Assembly: GCA_964647825.1 (NCBI GenBank)
Contig: CAZYJL010000009.1
Span: 1-62,923, forward strand
Source of the DNA: VFKI01 sp964647825
GTDB lineage: Bacteria > Pseudomonadota > Gammaproteobacteria > DSM-16500
Length of the DNA stretch: 62,923 nt
Direction: 5' to 3'
Under the pieces are notes generated by a model. The model did no database searches. It was given only the letters and a program-made list of their open reading frames with translations, and had not been told where the DNA came from. The translations under genes and the position numbers were made by a program. Position 1 is the stretch's first letter. Every line of letters begins with the position of its first letter. Positions 1 through 9,167 of this stretch are shown here, piece by piece.

Positions 1-3000
1 ATGGTTCAAATAACCTGACCCTGAGCGGCACCGGCAATCTCGGCGCCAACACCCTCACTGTCACTAACAGTGCAACGACAACTCTTAGCAATACATTAAA
101 CGGCACAGGCGGTGGATTGACACTGAATGGCGGCACGCTGGTCGTCTCAGGCAGCAGTAATGCCTACACCGGCAACACCATTCTCACTAGCGGCATCCTT
201 GAAGCAGGTGCCAACAATGCATTTGGTACCGCCGGCACACTCAACCTAAATGGCGGCACCTTACGCTCAAGTGGCGCATTTACCCTTGCCAATGTTTACA
301 CCATCGGCAACAGTGCAACCGCAGCATTAGGTGGTACCAACAACCTGACACTCAGTAATACAGGTTCATTCGGCAACAGCAGCAGCGTACTGAACGCTAC
401 CAACACCAGTGGTACGATCACATTAAGCGGCATTCTCAGCGGCGCAGGGTCTGTGACCCGCGATGTCACCAGTACAGGCGGCACATTGACGCTCGCCGCA
501 GCCAATACTTACACGGGCAGCACGGTAGTCAATGCAGGTACTCTATCTCTTACCAATAACAACGCTCTAGGCTCTGGTGTTACCCAGTCTTCTAGTACGA
601 CTGTTGCATCCGGTGCTGTACTCAATCTAAGTTTTAACTCAGCGACACTCGGTAATACCAACACATTATCATTAGCCGGTACAGGTACCGGAAGTGGCGC
701 ACTGGTGATGAGTGGCAACAACATCACGCTGAGCAATCCTATCACTCTGACCGGCAATACCACGATTGGTGGCACAGGCACAGGTACGCAAACATTTAAT
801 GGCGCAATTTCTGGTGGCACTAATAATCTGACCGTCAACTTTTCAAATTCGGGTATTGCGCTGCCATCCGTCACTCTCACCGGCAGCTCTGTATTTTCAA
901 TTGCCGTCAACGGCAATGTCACACAAGCAAATAATACGACACTGGCCGTTAATGCACTGGGCATTGCTGCCTCAGGAAGTGGCAGTGTTCTGCTTGGTCA
1001 AGGAACGGGACAAAATAATGCAATCGGCACATTTGCTGCCACCGTCAATAGTGGATTTCTCAAAGTAACCAATAATCCTGTCTCAGCATCCACCATGATC
1101 ATTGGCAGCGTGGGATCCATTAATGGCGCAACCAATACCAGCTCGGATTCCTTCAATATTACAAATAATAATGGTGATCTTTCTATTCAGCAGAACGTAA
1201 CCGGCAGATCAGCATTTACCCTGCAATCTGTCACAGGTACACTGACAATTGCTCCTAGTGTGGCCATTCAAACAACTGTTAATCCAGGTACCATTACTCT
1301 TGCCGGCCAAACGTTCATCAATAATGCCGGCGGCTCTGCTGTCAATCCCGGTACAGGCAGATTCCTGATCTGGTCAGGCAACCCAGCAAATGACACGCGT
1401 GGCGGACTCTCGTATCAATTCAAACAATATAACGCGACAATCGGTGTCACCACAGTCGCCGACAGTAATACAGCACACAGCGGCTTCCTTTACACTGTCG
1501 CACCAACGATCACACCTTCACTGATTGGCACTGCAAATTCAGTCAGTAAAATATATGATGCCACCACCACGGCAACATTGACGAACAGCAATTACAGCAA
1601 CTCTGGCGCCATTGATGGTGATACCGTCACACTGAATAATCCAACATCGGGTAATTACAACAATATAAATGTTGGCAGCAATAAGTCTATCAATGTAACA
1701 GGGATTGCCATTGCCAGTGCCACAGACGGTGCAGCAACCGTTTATGGTTATACACTTGGCAGCACCAGTGCCAGCAACAGTACACTGGGTGAAATTACAG
1801 CTCGTGCCATTACAGTCAGCTCTAATACTGGACAAACAAAAATTTATGGCAACGATGACCCATCTTCTGCAGCAACAGCTTATAGTGTAACGTCTGGCAC
1901 ACTGGCAGGCTCAGATACATTAACAGGCTCGATGGGCCGCGATGCAGGTGAAACCGTCGGGGCATGGAATTTCCTACAAAATACGCTAACAGTCAGCGAT
2001 GGCAACGCTGGCAACAACTACGCATTCACATTTAACGGCAGCACCAATCCATTTGTGATCACAGCACGTACACCTACAGCTTCTATTGCTGCCCAAACCA
2101 AAGTCTATGGTGCAAATGATCCAACTTTATCAAACATTCCCGTCACGCTTGGAAATATTGTTAATCGCAATGTGACTGATATTAATGGGAATGTGACATC
2201 CATCAATGACACCAGCAGTAGCAGTCTCGACGTGACACTGGCTTCTCTCACCCGTAATGCTGGCGAAACGGTTGGCAGCAGCCCCTACAACATTACCGCC
2301 GCAACTTTTAATACGCTCACAGGCTCAGCAGCCGGCAACTACAGTGCGCCAACAAGCTTAACCGGCACACCAACACTCACCATTAACGCAAAACCATTAA
2401 CAGCTACCATCGACAATCCGACCAAAGTCTATGGCAGCAATGATCCAACACCTTCAAGCATCCTAGTGAACTTGAACGCCGTCAATGCCACCGTCACTGA
2501 CTGGAACAACAATAGCACCATCATCGATGACACCAGCAGTAGCAGTCTCGCCGTGACACTGGCTTCTCTCACCCGTAATGCCGGCGAAACGGTTGGCAGC
2601 AGCCCCTACAACATCACCGCCGCGACTTTCAATACACTGACAGGAACTGCAGCCGGCAACTACAGTGCGCCAACAAGCTTAACCGGCACACCAACACTCA
2701 CCATTAACGCAAAACCATTAACAGCTACCATCGACAATCCGACCAAAGTCTATGGCAGCAATGATCCAACACCTTCAAGCATCCTAGTGAACTTGAACGC
2801 CGTCAATGCCACCGTCACTGACTGGAACAACAACAGTACCATCATCAATGACACCAGCATTAGCAGTCTCGCCGTGACACTGGCTTCTCTCACCCGTACT
2901 GCCGGCGAAACAGTGGGCAGCAGCCCCTACAACATCACCGCCGCCACTTTTAATACACTCACAGGCTCAGCAGCCGGCAACTACAGTGCGCCAACAAGCT

Positions 3001-4529
3001 TAACCGGCACACCAACACTCACCATTAACGCAAAACCATTAACAGCTACCATCGACAATCCGACCAAAGTCTATGGCAGCAATGATCCAACACCTTCAAG
3101 CATCCTAGTGAACTTGAACGCCGTCAATGCCACCGTCACTGACTGGAACAACAATAGCACCATCATCGATGACACCAGCAGTAGCAGTCTCGCCGTGACA
3201 CTGGCTTCTCTCACCCGTAATGCCGGCGAAACGGTTGGCAGCAGCCCCTACAACATCACCGCCGCGACTTTCAATACACTGACAGGAACTGCAGCCAGCA
3301 ACTACAGCGCGCCAACAAGCTTAACCGGTACACCCACTCTCGCCATTACCCCTGCACCACTCACTGGATTATTGGCCACGCCAAGTCAAACAAAAACCTA
3401 TGGCAATAACGACCCATCTCTTGCCAGTATTGGTATCAACTTAACAGGGCTGATTAATAACAATGCTATATCGACATGGAATGGCAATGTCAGTATTAAC
3501 GACAGTAGCTTAAACTCGAGTGTTAGTGGACTCACTAGAACGATTGGTGAAGCAATCGGCAGTTATGCGATCAGTGCCGGCACACTCACTGCACCTTCAA
3601 ATAATTACAGCGCACCCACTTTATTACTTAGCAATTCACCCACTCTTACCATTGCACAAAATGGAGGATTAACTGGCTTAATTGCCAATCAAAGCAAAAT
3701 TTACGGTGCGGCTGACCCCACGATTTCTCCTTCCAGCATTACACTAAATGGCATCGTCAACAGAACCGTTGCCACATGGAATGGAAATACACTCGTTGAC
3801 GATACCAATAAAGTAGCAACAACAGTGAACGCCTATACTCGGAACCCCGGTGAAAATGTTGGAAATTATGCCTTTATCAGTGCAACATTTGGCGCACTGA
3901 CAGGTAGCTCAGCCAGCAATTACACGGCACCTACATGGACCGGCTCAACGAATCTTACAATCGATCCAAGGAGCCTCACAGTCAGTGGTATTCTTGCAAA
4001 TAATAAAACATTTGATGGAAACACAGTCGCTACATTGAATACTGTCAATGCTGTTTTGAACGGCATACTCAGTGGACAAAGCGTCTCTCTCAATGCAAAT
4101 TCCTATATTGCAAATTTTGCGAGTGCCAGCGTCGGGAATAACATCGCTGTCTTTGTACAAAACCTTGGCTTAGCAGGTGCTGACGCCACGAACTATACAC
4201 TTATTCAACCGACCGGATTAACAGCCAATATTACGTCATCCTCTTCTCAACAACAGACATTAACACCCACTACCTCAATCGAAGGCCAGCAAGTCAGCAA
4301 TATTATTACTTCCGCCACACAAACAACTAGCACTGTCACAACAGCGCTGACCAGTAGCAATAATCAAAGCACTTCTTCAGAAAGTACCACTGACAGCGTC
4401 ACGCCATTTTTTACTACTAACCCTGCTGGTACCACCGCTGCCATAGAAAGTATTAACACAATTTTGAAATCACAGAGTCAAATTGATACACAGCAAACAC
4501 AAAACACACAATTTGGCGCATGCAATTAA
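1..4529 (+). CDS. Giant MBG/YDG-repeat adhesin, 3' part (5' end outside window)
   Basis: The frame is open from base 3, so the gene starts upstream; the TTG at 117 is internal. About 1,508 residues are visible. The first ~450 are Gly/Asn/Thr/Ser-rich beta-helix repeats of the autotransporter-associated type (motifs such as NTYTGST and NAGTL). Then come a YDG-type domain (KIYDATTTATL, about base 1540), at least six MBG-type domains each marked by K(V/I/T)YG.(N/A)DP, a second YDG-like domain (FDGNTVATL, about base 4010) and a Ser/Thr/Gln-rich tail. It ends without an outer-membrane beta-barrel or sorting motif, so it is more like a two-partner-secretion (filamentous haemagglutinin-type) exoprotein than a classical autotransporter. 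Its base composition is visibly less AT-rich than that of its neighbours. Surface adhesion is inferred from the family; the partner TpsB transporter is not in view. Confidence 0.8.
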   Translation, partial: GSNNLTLSGTGNLGANTLTVTNSATTTLSNTLNGTGGGLTLNGGTLVVSGSSNAYTGNTILTSGILEAGANNAFGTAGTLNLNGGTLRSSGAFTLANVYTIGNSATAALGGTNNLTLSNTGSFGNSSSVLNATNTSGTITLSGILSGAGSVTRDVTSTGGTLTLAAANTYTGSTVVNAGTLSLTNNNALGSGVTQSSSTTVASGAVLNLSFNSATLGNTNTLSLAGTGTGSGALVMSGNNITLSNPITLTGNTTIGGTGTGTQTFNGAISGGTNNLTVNFSNSGIALPSVTLTGSSVFSIAVNGNVTQANNTTLAVNALGIAASGSGSVLLGQGTGQNNAIGTFAATVNSGFLKVTNNPVSASTMIIGSVGSINGATNTSSDSFNITNNNGDLSIQQNVTGRSAFTLQSVTGTLTIAPSVAIQTTVNPGTITLAGQTFINNAGGSAVNPGTGRFLIWSGNPANDTRGGLSYQFKQYNATIGVTTVADSNTAHSGFLYTVAPTITPSLIGTANSVSKIYDATTTATLTNSNYSNSGAIDGDTVTLNNPTSGNYNNINVGSNKSINVTGIAIASATDGAATVYGYTLGSTSASNSTLGEITARAITVSSNTGQTKIYGNDDPSSAATAYSVTSGTLAGSDTLTGSMGRDAGETVGAWNFLQNTLTVSDGNAGNNYAFTFNGSTNPFVITARTPTASIAAQTKVYGANDPTLSNIPVTLGNIVNRNVTDINGNVTSINDTSSSSLDVTLASLTRNAGETVGSSPYNITAATFNTLTGSAAGNYSAPTSLTGTPTLTINAKPLTATIDNPTKVYGSNDPTPSSILVNLNAVNATVTDWNNNSTIIDDTSSSSLAVTLASLTRNAGETVGSSPYNITAATFNTLTGTAAGNYSAPTSLTGTPTLTINAKPLTATIDNPTKVYGSNDPTPSSILVNLNAVNATVTDWNNNSTIINDTSISSLAVTLASLTRTAGETVGSSPYNITAATFNTLTGSAAGNYSAPTSLTGTPTLTINAKPLTATIDNPTKVYGSNDPTPSSILVNLNAVNATVTDWNNNSTIIDDTSSSSLAVTLASLTRNAGETVGSSPYNITAATFNTLTGTAASNYSAPTSLTGTPTLAITPAPLTGLLATPSQTKTYGNNDPSLASIGINLTGLINNNAISTWNGNVSINDSSLNSSVSGLTRTIGEAIGSYAISAGTLTAPSNNYSAPTLLLSNSPTLTIAQNGGLTGLIANQSKIYGAADPTISPSSITLNGIVNRTVATWNGNTLVDDTNKVATTVNAYTRNPGENVGNYAFISATFGALTGSSASNYTAPTWTGSTNLTIDPRSLTVSGILANNKTFDGNTVATLNTVNAVLNGILSGQSVSLNANSYIANFASASVGNNIAVFVQNLGLAGADATNYTLIQPTGLTANITSSSSQQQTLTPTTSIEGQQVSNIITSATQTTSTVTTALTSSNNQSTSSESTTDSVTPFFTTNPAGTTAAIESINTILKSQSQIDTQQTQNTQFGACN
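2208..3345 (+). repeat. Tandem 321-bp repeat array inside the adhesin
   Basis: The AAAGTCTATGG motif recurs at 2424, 2745 and 3066, exactly 321 bp (107 codons) apart, with long identical stretches. A preceding half-unit (2208-2400) shares the same distal part. The copies differ by only a few substitutions, and many differences are shared between units. This implies recent duplication or gene conversion. Copies before 2100 and after 3350 are clearly older and divergent. The unit encodes one MBG domain, so copy-number change would lengthen or shorten the surface fibre in frame. Confidence 0.92.
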
Positions 4530-4666
4530 AAAATATTCTGCAAATAATGTTTTCATTTAATAAATCATTAAGAATTTAACTCTATAGTAATAATGAAAGA
4601 ATTTAATAAAAGAGAATGTTCACGACTCTTTTAAATTCAACTTACTTCACCAACAAGGAGATTTTT

Positions 4667-5770
4667 ATGTCGGACTACCCTATTTATCGCTATTCTTCTC
4701 CATTTATTTTTTCAAAAATTGTCGTTGACTCAAAAGATATCTATTCACTTACTGAAGCAATCGAAACTGCACAAAAACAACAAAAAAAATATAGCTTTAC
4801 AGAAAAAGGGTTAATTTTACTTCCAGAAAAAGAATTTCTATGGCCGGTCAAGCAAGATGACACTGATTCAATCAACTTAAGAGAAAAAATTGAAAGAAAT
4901 GATGTAATCTATACTGTCGATGGCAATGAAATTACCATTCGTGATGCAATTCGTAATACCCTTGATGCGACACTTTTATGGGCGCTACAAAACAAAATAA
5001 AAGATCTCATTGAGATTACTATTGCACTAGGTGCAGATCCAACCATCTCAAATGAAAAAGGTGAAAACAGCCTATTTTATTCTATTATCATTGAAGACAT
5101 GCCTCTCTTTGAAAAATTAATACAGTTGTTTATAGAAAAAAAAATTTCTTTAGATATTCAAGATAAATTTGGCAACACTGCATTACTACATGCAGTTTTA
5201 AAAGAAAATATTTATGCTGCTACACAACTTCTTTTTGCCGGCGCCGATCCCACGATAAAAAATAATAAAGGATACAAAGCCGCCATGTATACCAAAGATT
5301 TTTCTTTAATTGAGTTACTAGAGAAACCAGACTTATTAAAATATAGTGAATTCTCTTTACGTGCTATTTCATCAAAATTACAAGAAAAAGATGCAAAAAT
5401 TCATGCTAACTTATGCCTAAAATTTTACACGAATTCTCTCGAAATTATTTTAGAACACATGGATAAAATTGGATTTTTAAAAGAACCAAGTGAAACAGGT
5501 AAACTAGAGGAACTTGGTCAATTATTATTTGCATTTTCAAATTTACTTAGCGCTAGAGGAGATATGGACAAACTAGCACATGATGCAAGAAGTGCATCAG
5601 CTAAACAAGGCCATCCTATCGCTAAAAGAATTATTGAAAATTTCTCTCATTACCCCAAAACTTTCTATAATAAAAAAGACCATGCTATTACTTTAGAAGA
5701 AGAAAAACAAAAGGCAAGTGACTCACTTGAAGAAAAGGTCATTTCAGATAATTTTTTTAAAAAAAATTAA
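4667..5770 (+). CDS. Ankyrin-repeat protein, candidate secreted effector
   Basis: This is a 367-aa protein. The start at 4667 is chosen because AAGGAG lies 6 nt upstream; an earlier in-frame ATG at 4616 has no ribosome site. Residues about 95-225 carry ankyrin-like repeats (LGADPTISNEKGENSL, KFGNTALLHAV, FAGADPTIKNNKG), each with the loop GADPT followed by N.KG. The C-terminal third is helical and Lys/Glu-rich with no recognised domain. There is no signal peptide or membrane segment. Ankyrin proteins of this layout are common among Dot/Icm effectors of Legionellales, but secretion is inference only. The next gene converges from the opposite strand. Confidence 0.8.
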   Translation: MSDYPIYRYSSPFIFSKIVVDSKDIYSLTEAIETAQKQQKKYSFTEKGLILLPEKEFLWPVKQDDTDSINLREKIERNDVIYTVDGNEITIRDAIRNTLDATLLWALQNKIKDLIEITIALGADPTISNEKGENSLFYSIIIEDMPLFEKLIQLFIEKKISLDIQDKFGNTALLHAVLKENIYAATQLLFAGADPTIKNNKGYKAAMYTKDFSLIELLEKPDLLKYSEFSLRAISSKLQEKDAKIHANLCLKFYTNSLEIILEHMDKIGFLKEPSETGKLEELGQLLFAFSNLLSARGDMDKLAHDARSASAKQGHPIAKRIIENFSHYPKTFYNKKDHAITLEEEKQKASDSLEEKVISDNFFKKN

Positions 5771-5787
5771 ACTTATAAAAAAACAAA

Positions 5788-5821
5788 AAGATGGAAAGAA
5801 AAAAGCGCTTCTTTCCATCTT
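5788..5821 (-). terminator. Rho-independent-type terminator between convergent genes
   Basis: A perfect 13-bp stem (AAGATGGAAAGAA at 5788-5800, pairing with 5809-5821) encloses an 8-nt loop. Read on the minus strand, the stem is followed by a T-rich run (TTTTTGTTTTTTT). It therefore best terminates the minus-strand gene ending at 5863. On the plus strand the 3' side is not T-rich. Confidence 0.75.
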
Positions 5822-5862
5822 AGCTAAGCAAGAAGACTATATAAATATATTTTCAAAAATTT

Positions 5863-6744
5863 CTATGCAAAACCTAAGTGCATAGATTTTTCATCACTTT
5901 CTTTTGGTATTTGTTCCACAGCTATACTAGATGATTTATTACTTAAAGAAGTTTTAAAGAAACGTCCATACAAACCAGCCATTTTTTTTACTTTCTCTTT
6001 TTGCTCGCACACTTCGTCTATAATCAACACTTCTTCTTGTTTGGTACAAAAAGTTTTTTTCAACTTATTCCAACTCGCGGCAAAACGTCTGCTAACAACA
6101 AAATCATGATGTTTATCAATATACCCACCGACTAAAGAAACTAATAAAACACCAATTCCTGCAAAAATAAGAGGCGGGAATACCAATGACAATGCTAACA
6201 ATAAAGACGCAATCACATTGACTGTACACCAAAATGTTTTGGATTTTTCTTTAAAATGCAATTCCTTCAAAAGTAATAATTCCGCTTCTAACTGTTTTAA
6301 CATATCGTCTGTTGCTTTTTCTTCTTCTGGCGTACGCTCTATTACCTTCTCAATTGAAGAGATAAACGCCGCGAGTTTCTTTTTCATTTTTTTATTTTTT
6401 TTTGCTGAATCGTGAACTAAAAATGCTTGCCTTGTTAAGGCAAGTAAATTAATCGCTAACCCGACAAAACTCACTGCTAAACCAATCGGCATTTTCTGGA
6501 CAATTTCAGAGAGTATCGCTTTAATGATTGAGGTAATACCACCCACTGCTTCTAACACTGACTGCGCGCCATGTGTTAGTATCTTCAGCTTACGATGACT
6601 TGTTTGTCGATTATACAATGCACTCTGTGCAACTGAAAAATCATCTATTGAAGCATTTAACATGCTTACCCCATTAAAATGATCTTTCAATTTTGCTGCA
6701 TCCGCCGCCGCAAAGAAATTTCCAGTATCTTTTGACTTTTCCAT
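5863..6744 (-). CDS. Hypothetical membrane protein with coiled coil
   Basis: I do not recognise this 293-aa protein. It shows two hydrophobic regions, residues about 65-110 (helical hairpin, PIGLAVSFVGLAINLLAL) and about 175-210 (VIASLLLALSLVFPPLIFAGIGVLLVSLVGG). They are separated by a charged segment rich in Lys and Glu that should form a coiled coil. The C-terminus is soluble and basic. An AAAGGAG site 6 nt before the ATG supports the start. Paired hydrophobic hairpins flanking a coiled coil are common in membrane-inserted effectors of intracellular gammaproteobacteria, so a host-membrane role is possible but unproven. It is convergent with the ankyrin gene. Confidence 0.7.
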   Translation of the reverse strand: MEKSKDTGNFFAAADAAKLKDHFNGVSMLNASIDDFSVAQSALYNRQTSHRKLKILTHGAQSVLEAVGGITSIIKAILSEIVQKMPIGLAVSFVGLAINLLALTRQAFLVHDSAKKNKKMKKKLAAFISSIEKVIERTPEEEKATDDMLKQLEAELLLLKELHFKEKSKTFWCTVNVIASLLLALSLVFPPLIFAGIGVLLVSLVGGYIDKHHDFVVSRRFAASWNKLKKTFCTKQEEVLIIDEVCEQKEKVKKMAGLYGRFFKTSLSNKSSSIAVEQIPKESDEKSMHLGFA

Positions 6745-6984
6745 AACATACTCCTTTCGTTAGTAGAGTCACCAGTATGCTTGGAAAACATTGCTAATTT
6801 TTTGCAAAATATTACAAAATGAATGAGTAATGAAATAATACTTGTTTATAAAAAATAATTAACCCAACAATTAATTTTTTTTACAAAAAGTTATCTTATT
6901 TTACTGTTGAAATAATTTAGCAAAAAATCATAAAAAGATTCTCTATTATGATCGTGCATCTATCTTGCGACGTATTCTACCAAA
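6745..6984. other. AT-rich intergenic spacer
   Basis: This 240-bp gap lies between two minus-strand genes. It is very AT-rich, with several T and A runs. I see no ORF with a ribosome site, no strong hairpin and no good -35/-10 pair. It presumably carries the promoter of the membrane protein. Confidence 0.5.
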
Positions 6985-7728
6985 CTAATTTTTTTGCATT
7001 GAAATACTTTCTTGTTTACGACTTACTTTACAAGATAACAAATAACCACCATTTCTCACGGTAGTGATTATTTTCATTTGTGCCGGGCCTTTTTGAATTT
7101 TTGCACGCAATCGACTCATTAAGACATCAATACTACGATCAAATACGGCCGCACTTCGTCCTGTTAATTCGAGTAATTGATCCCGACTTAATACTTTCCC
7201 TGGGTGCTCCAGCAAAACGCGCAGCAATGTGTACTCAGCCGTTGTCATTTTAACAAATAAACGATCTTGAAAAGTCAGCATTCGCGTTTGCAGATTTAAC
7301 TTCCAACCAGCAAATTCATAAAGATCACACCTCTCTCGAGGATTGATTATTTCTTGATCTACCTGCTGGCAGCGACGTAACAATGCATGAATTTGCGCAA
7401 TCAACACTCTGGCATTAAATGGCTTGGTTAGGTAATAATCCGCACCTGCTTCTAGTGAAATGATTCTTTCAACATCATCGCCGATTGCCGTCAACATCAT
7501 AATGGGTGCGGAGGAGATTGCACGGATAGCTCGACAAATTGAAATACCGTCCAGATCTCCCGGCAACACAAGATCTAATAAAATTAGATTAGGTTTATCA
7601 CATCTCACTTTTTGCAATGCGCCTGCACTATGATGTGCAGTAAAAACATAAAAACCATATTGCGTGAGTAATTCACGAATTGACTCGCAAAAAGCCACAT
7701 CATCATCCACGACTAGAATGACTGTCAT
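6985..7728 (-). CDS. OmpR/KdpE-type response regulator (orphan)
   Basis: The protein has 247 aa. An N-terminal receiver domain (residues 1-120) has the acidic pocket D8-D10, phospho-acceptor D52 in LLDLVLPG, a conserved Thr in MMLTA and Lys in YYLTKPF. A C-terminal winged helix (about 140-235) carries the OmpR-family signature TTAEYTLLRVLLEHPGKV and RSIDVLMSRLR. No histidine kinase gene is adjacent, so the partner must be elsewhere. The ATG has no Shine-Dalgarno of its own, but it overlaps (ATGA) the stop of a 40-aa ORF that has a perfect one. Translation therefore probably depends on coupling. It is divergent from the RND efflux operon, which makes local control of efflux plausible but unproven. 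Confidence 0.9.
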   Translation of the reverse strand: MTVILVVDDDVAFCESIRELLTQYGFYVFTAHHSAGALQKVRCDKPNLILLDLVLPGDLDGISICRAIRAISSAPIMMLTAIGDDVERIISLEAGADYYLTKPFNARVLIAQIHALLRRCQQVDQEIINPRERCDLYEFAGWKLNLQTRMLTFQDRLFVKMTTAEYTLLRVLLEHPGKVLSRDQLLELTGRSAAVFDRSIDVLMSRLRAKIQKGPAQMKIITTVRNGGYLLSCKVSRKQESISMQKN

Positions 7729-7847
7729 AGCAAAGCACTACGAATGAAATGCATCGCATTCACCCGAATCACTACTACCTGATCGATCAATAAGATACAA
7801 TGTATCTGTCCTTGGTGCACAGTTTGTAGATGATGATAACAGTGCAT
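7725..7847 (-). CDS. 40-aa small ORF translationally coupled to the response regulator
   Basis: An ATG at 7847 is preceded at 5 nt by a perfect AGGAGG (7853-7858, minus strand). The ORF runs 40 codons and stops with TGA overlapping the regulator start as ATGA. The product begins MHCYHHLQTVHQG. Its N-terminal half is rich in His and Cys (H2, C3, H5, H6, H11, H16, C17), and a short hydrophobic stretch (ILLIDQVVVIRV) follows. I do not recognise it. It could be a metal-binding microprotein or simply a leader peptide that loads ribosomes for the regulator. The strong ribosome site plus the stop/start overlap is the evidence that it is translated. Confidence 0.6.
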   Translation of the reverse strand: MHCYHHLQTVHQGQIHCILLIDQVVVIRVNAMHFIRSALL

Positions 7848-8077
7848 ATACGCCTCCTATATCATTTACAAAATGATCCACTCCCTTTAAGTCATACAAT
7901 AAAAAAATTAACATCATTCTTATCGATAACGCTTCAACTTTATTGAAAATTTCGTGTTACAATACGCCTAAAATAAACATCAAAAAATCAACTCTTCTAC
8001 TATTTGAAATTAGCATGGATAGCTTAAGGTATTCTTAACTCTTGGTGTTTCCTAACAACTTGACAATGAAATAAGCG
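7848..8077. promoter_or_regulatory. Divergent control region, regulator versus efflux operon
   Basis: This 230-bp AT-rich spacer must hold promoters for both directions. It contains a TTATCGATAA palindrome near 7920 and a TACAAT-like -10 near 7955, but no -35 at a good distance. No further ORF is supported. Confidence 0.4.
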
Positions 8078-9166
8078 ATGCTATTCCATAAACTGATCGA
8101 TACTATTAAAAGACACCCTCTAAAATCAGCATTTTTATTGATTATCTTGTTAATTACGTTAACAAAAATCAAAAAAATGTATCACTCAAACGCAGCTCCT
8201 TTGTCACAAGCAGTCTATGTTGAAACAGTTCAATTAGCTGCACGGCCTGCTATTGAGCGATTACAAGCTGTTGGCACAATTAAAGCAGCACACAATATAG
8301 TGCTTGCTAGCGAAGTCACGGGTACAGTTGAAACACTCGCAGCAGTAAGCGGTCAAACAGTCGGCCAAAACAGTATTTTATTAACATTACGCCATGCGGA
8401 TAGCCAAGCCAACTTACAAAGAGACCAAGCGATATTAGAACAAACAGAAACCTATTATAATCGCGTCCAACAATTACTACGCACACATGCCGTTTCTCAA
8501 GAAACACTCAGTGAAGCGCGGAGCAAATTTAAACAAGCCGCCGCAACAGTTGCTGCAGATCAAGCTACACTGGATAAATATATCATCAAGGCACCTTTTG
8601 CGGGTAAAACGGGCATTTGGCAAGTGGATACAGGCCAATTAGTGCGCGCCGGTGACACGCTTGTCACCCTGACACAAGACTCGCCTGTCTATACGGATTT
8701 CATGTTACCCGCCACTACGCTCAGTAAAGTACGGGTTAACGACGCAATTGAATTCACTACAGCAAGTTACCCTGGAATCACATGGCATGGCAAAATTATT
8801 GCTATCGACCCACAATTAGACAGCGCCACGCGTGGCATCAAATTACGCGCACAGCTTGATGATAATCCTAATCATCCATTGGTCCCCGAGTTATACGGTA
8901 CAGTCAACGTCATCAAAACATTACCGCCAAAGCTATTTATTCCACAAGAAGCCATCCTCTATGACCCTAAAGGTGCTTCAGTCTATCTCGTCGAAAAAAA
9001 CAAGGTAGCACTACAACCCATTACGCTTGGCGCACATGAAGGTAACGCTATTGTCGTAGAAAAAGGACTGGCTGCTGGCGATGAAGTTGTTACCGCTGGC
9101 ATCATGAAACTTTTTCCAGGATCCACTGTCATTGTCAATAAGAAGACTGCACAAAAGGCAGGTTAA
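8078..9166 (+). CDS. RND efflux periplasmic adaptor (membrane fusion protein)
   Basis: The protein has 362 aa. An N-terminal hydrophobic anchor (residues 18-31, AFLLIILLITL) is followed by the AcrA/MexH-like order. First is a lipoyl half (AAVSGQTVGQNSILLTL), then a short coiled-coil hairpin (about 105-165), the second lipoyl half (IKAPFAGKTGIWQVDTGQLVRAGDTLVTL), a beta-barrel and a membrane-proximal domain. It would link the downstream inner-membrane RND pump to a TolC-type channel, which is not encoded here. The pump gene starts one base after its stop codon, indicating a two-gene operon. The ribosome site is weak. Confidence 0.9.
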   Translation: MLFHKLIDTIKRHPLKSAFLLIILLITLTKIKKMYHSNAAPLSQAVYVETVQLAARPAIERLQAVGTIKAAHNIVLASEVTGTVETLAAVSGQTVGQNSILLTLRHADSQANLQRDQAILEQTETYYNRVQQLLRTHAVSQETLSEARSKFKQAAATVAADQATLDKYIIKAPFAGKTGIWQVDTGQLVRAGDTLVTLTQDSPVYTDFMLPATTLSKVRVNDAIEFTTASYPGITWHGKIIAIDPQLDSATRGIKLRAQLDDNPNHPLVPELYGTVNVIKTLPPKLFIPQEAILYDPKGASVYLVEKNKVALQPITLGAHEGNAIVVEKGLAAGDEVVTAGIMKLFPGSTVIVNKKTAQKAG

Positions 9167-9167
9167 T

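Noticed and set aside
509..964. Long Val/Leu/Pro-rich antisense frame inside the adhesin
   Set aside because: Antisense of Gly/Thr/Asn-rich repeats gives Pro/Val/Leu-rich frames by composition; no ribosome site.
2208..3345. Regular repeats considered as a CRISPR array
   Set aside because: Units are 321 bp, coding and without spacers.
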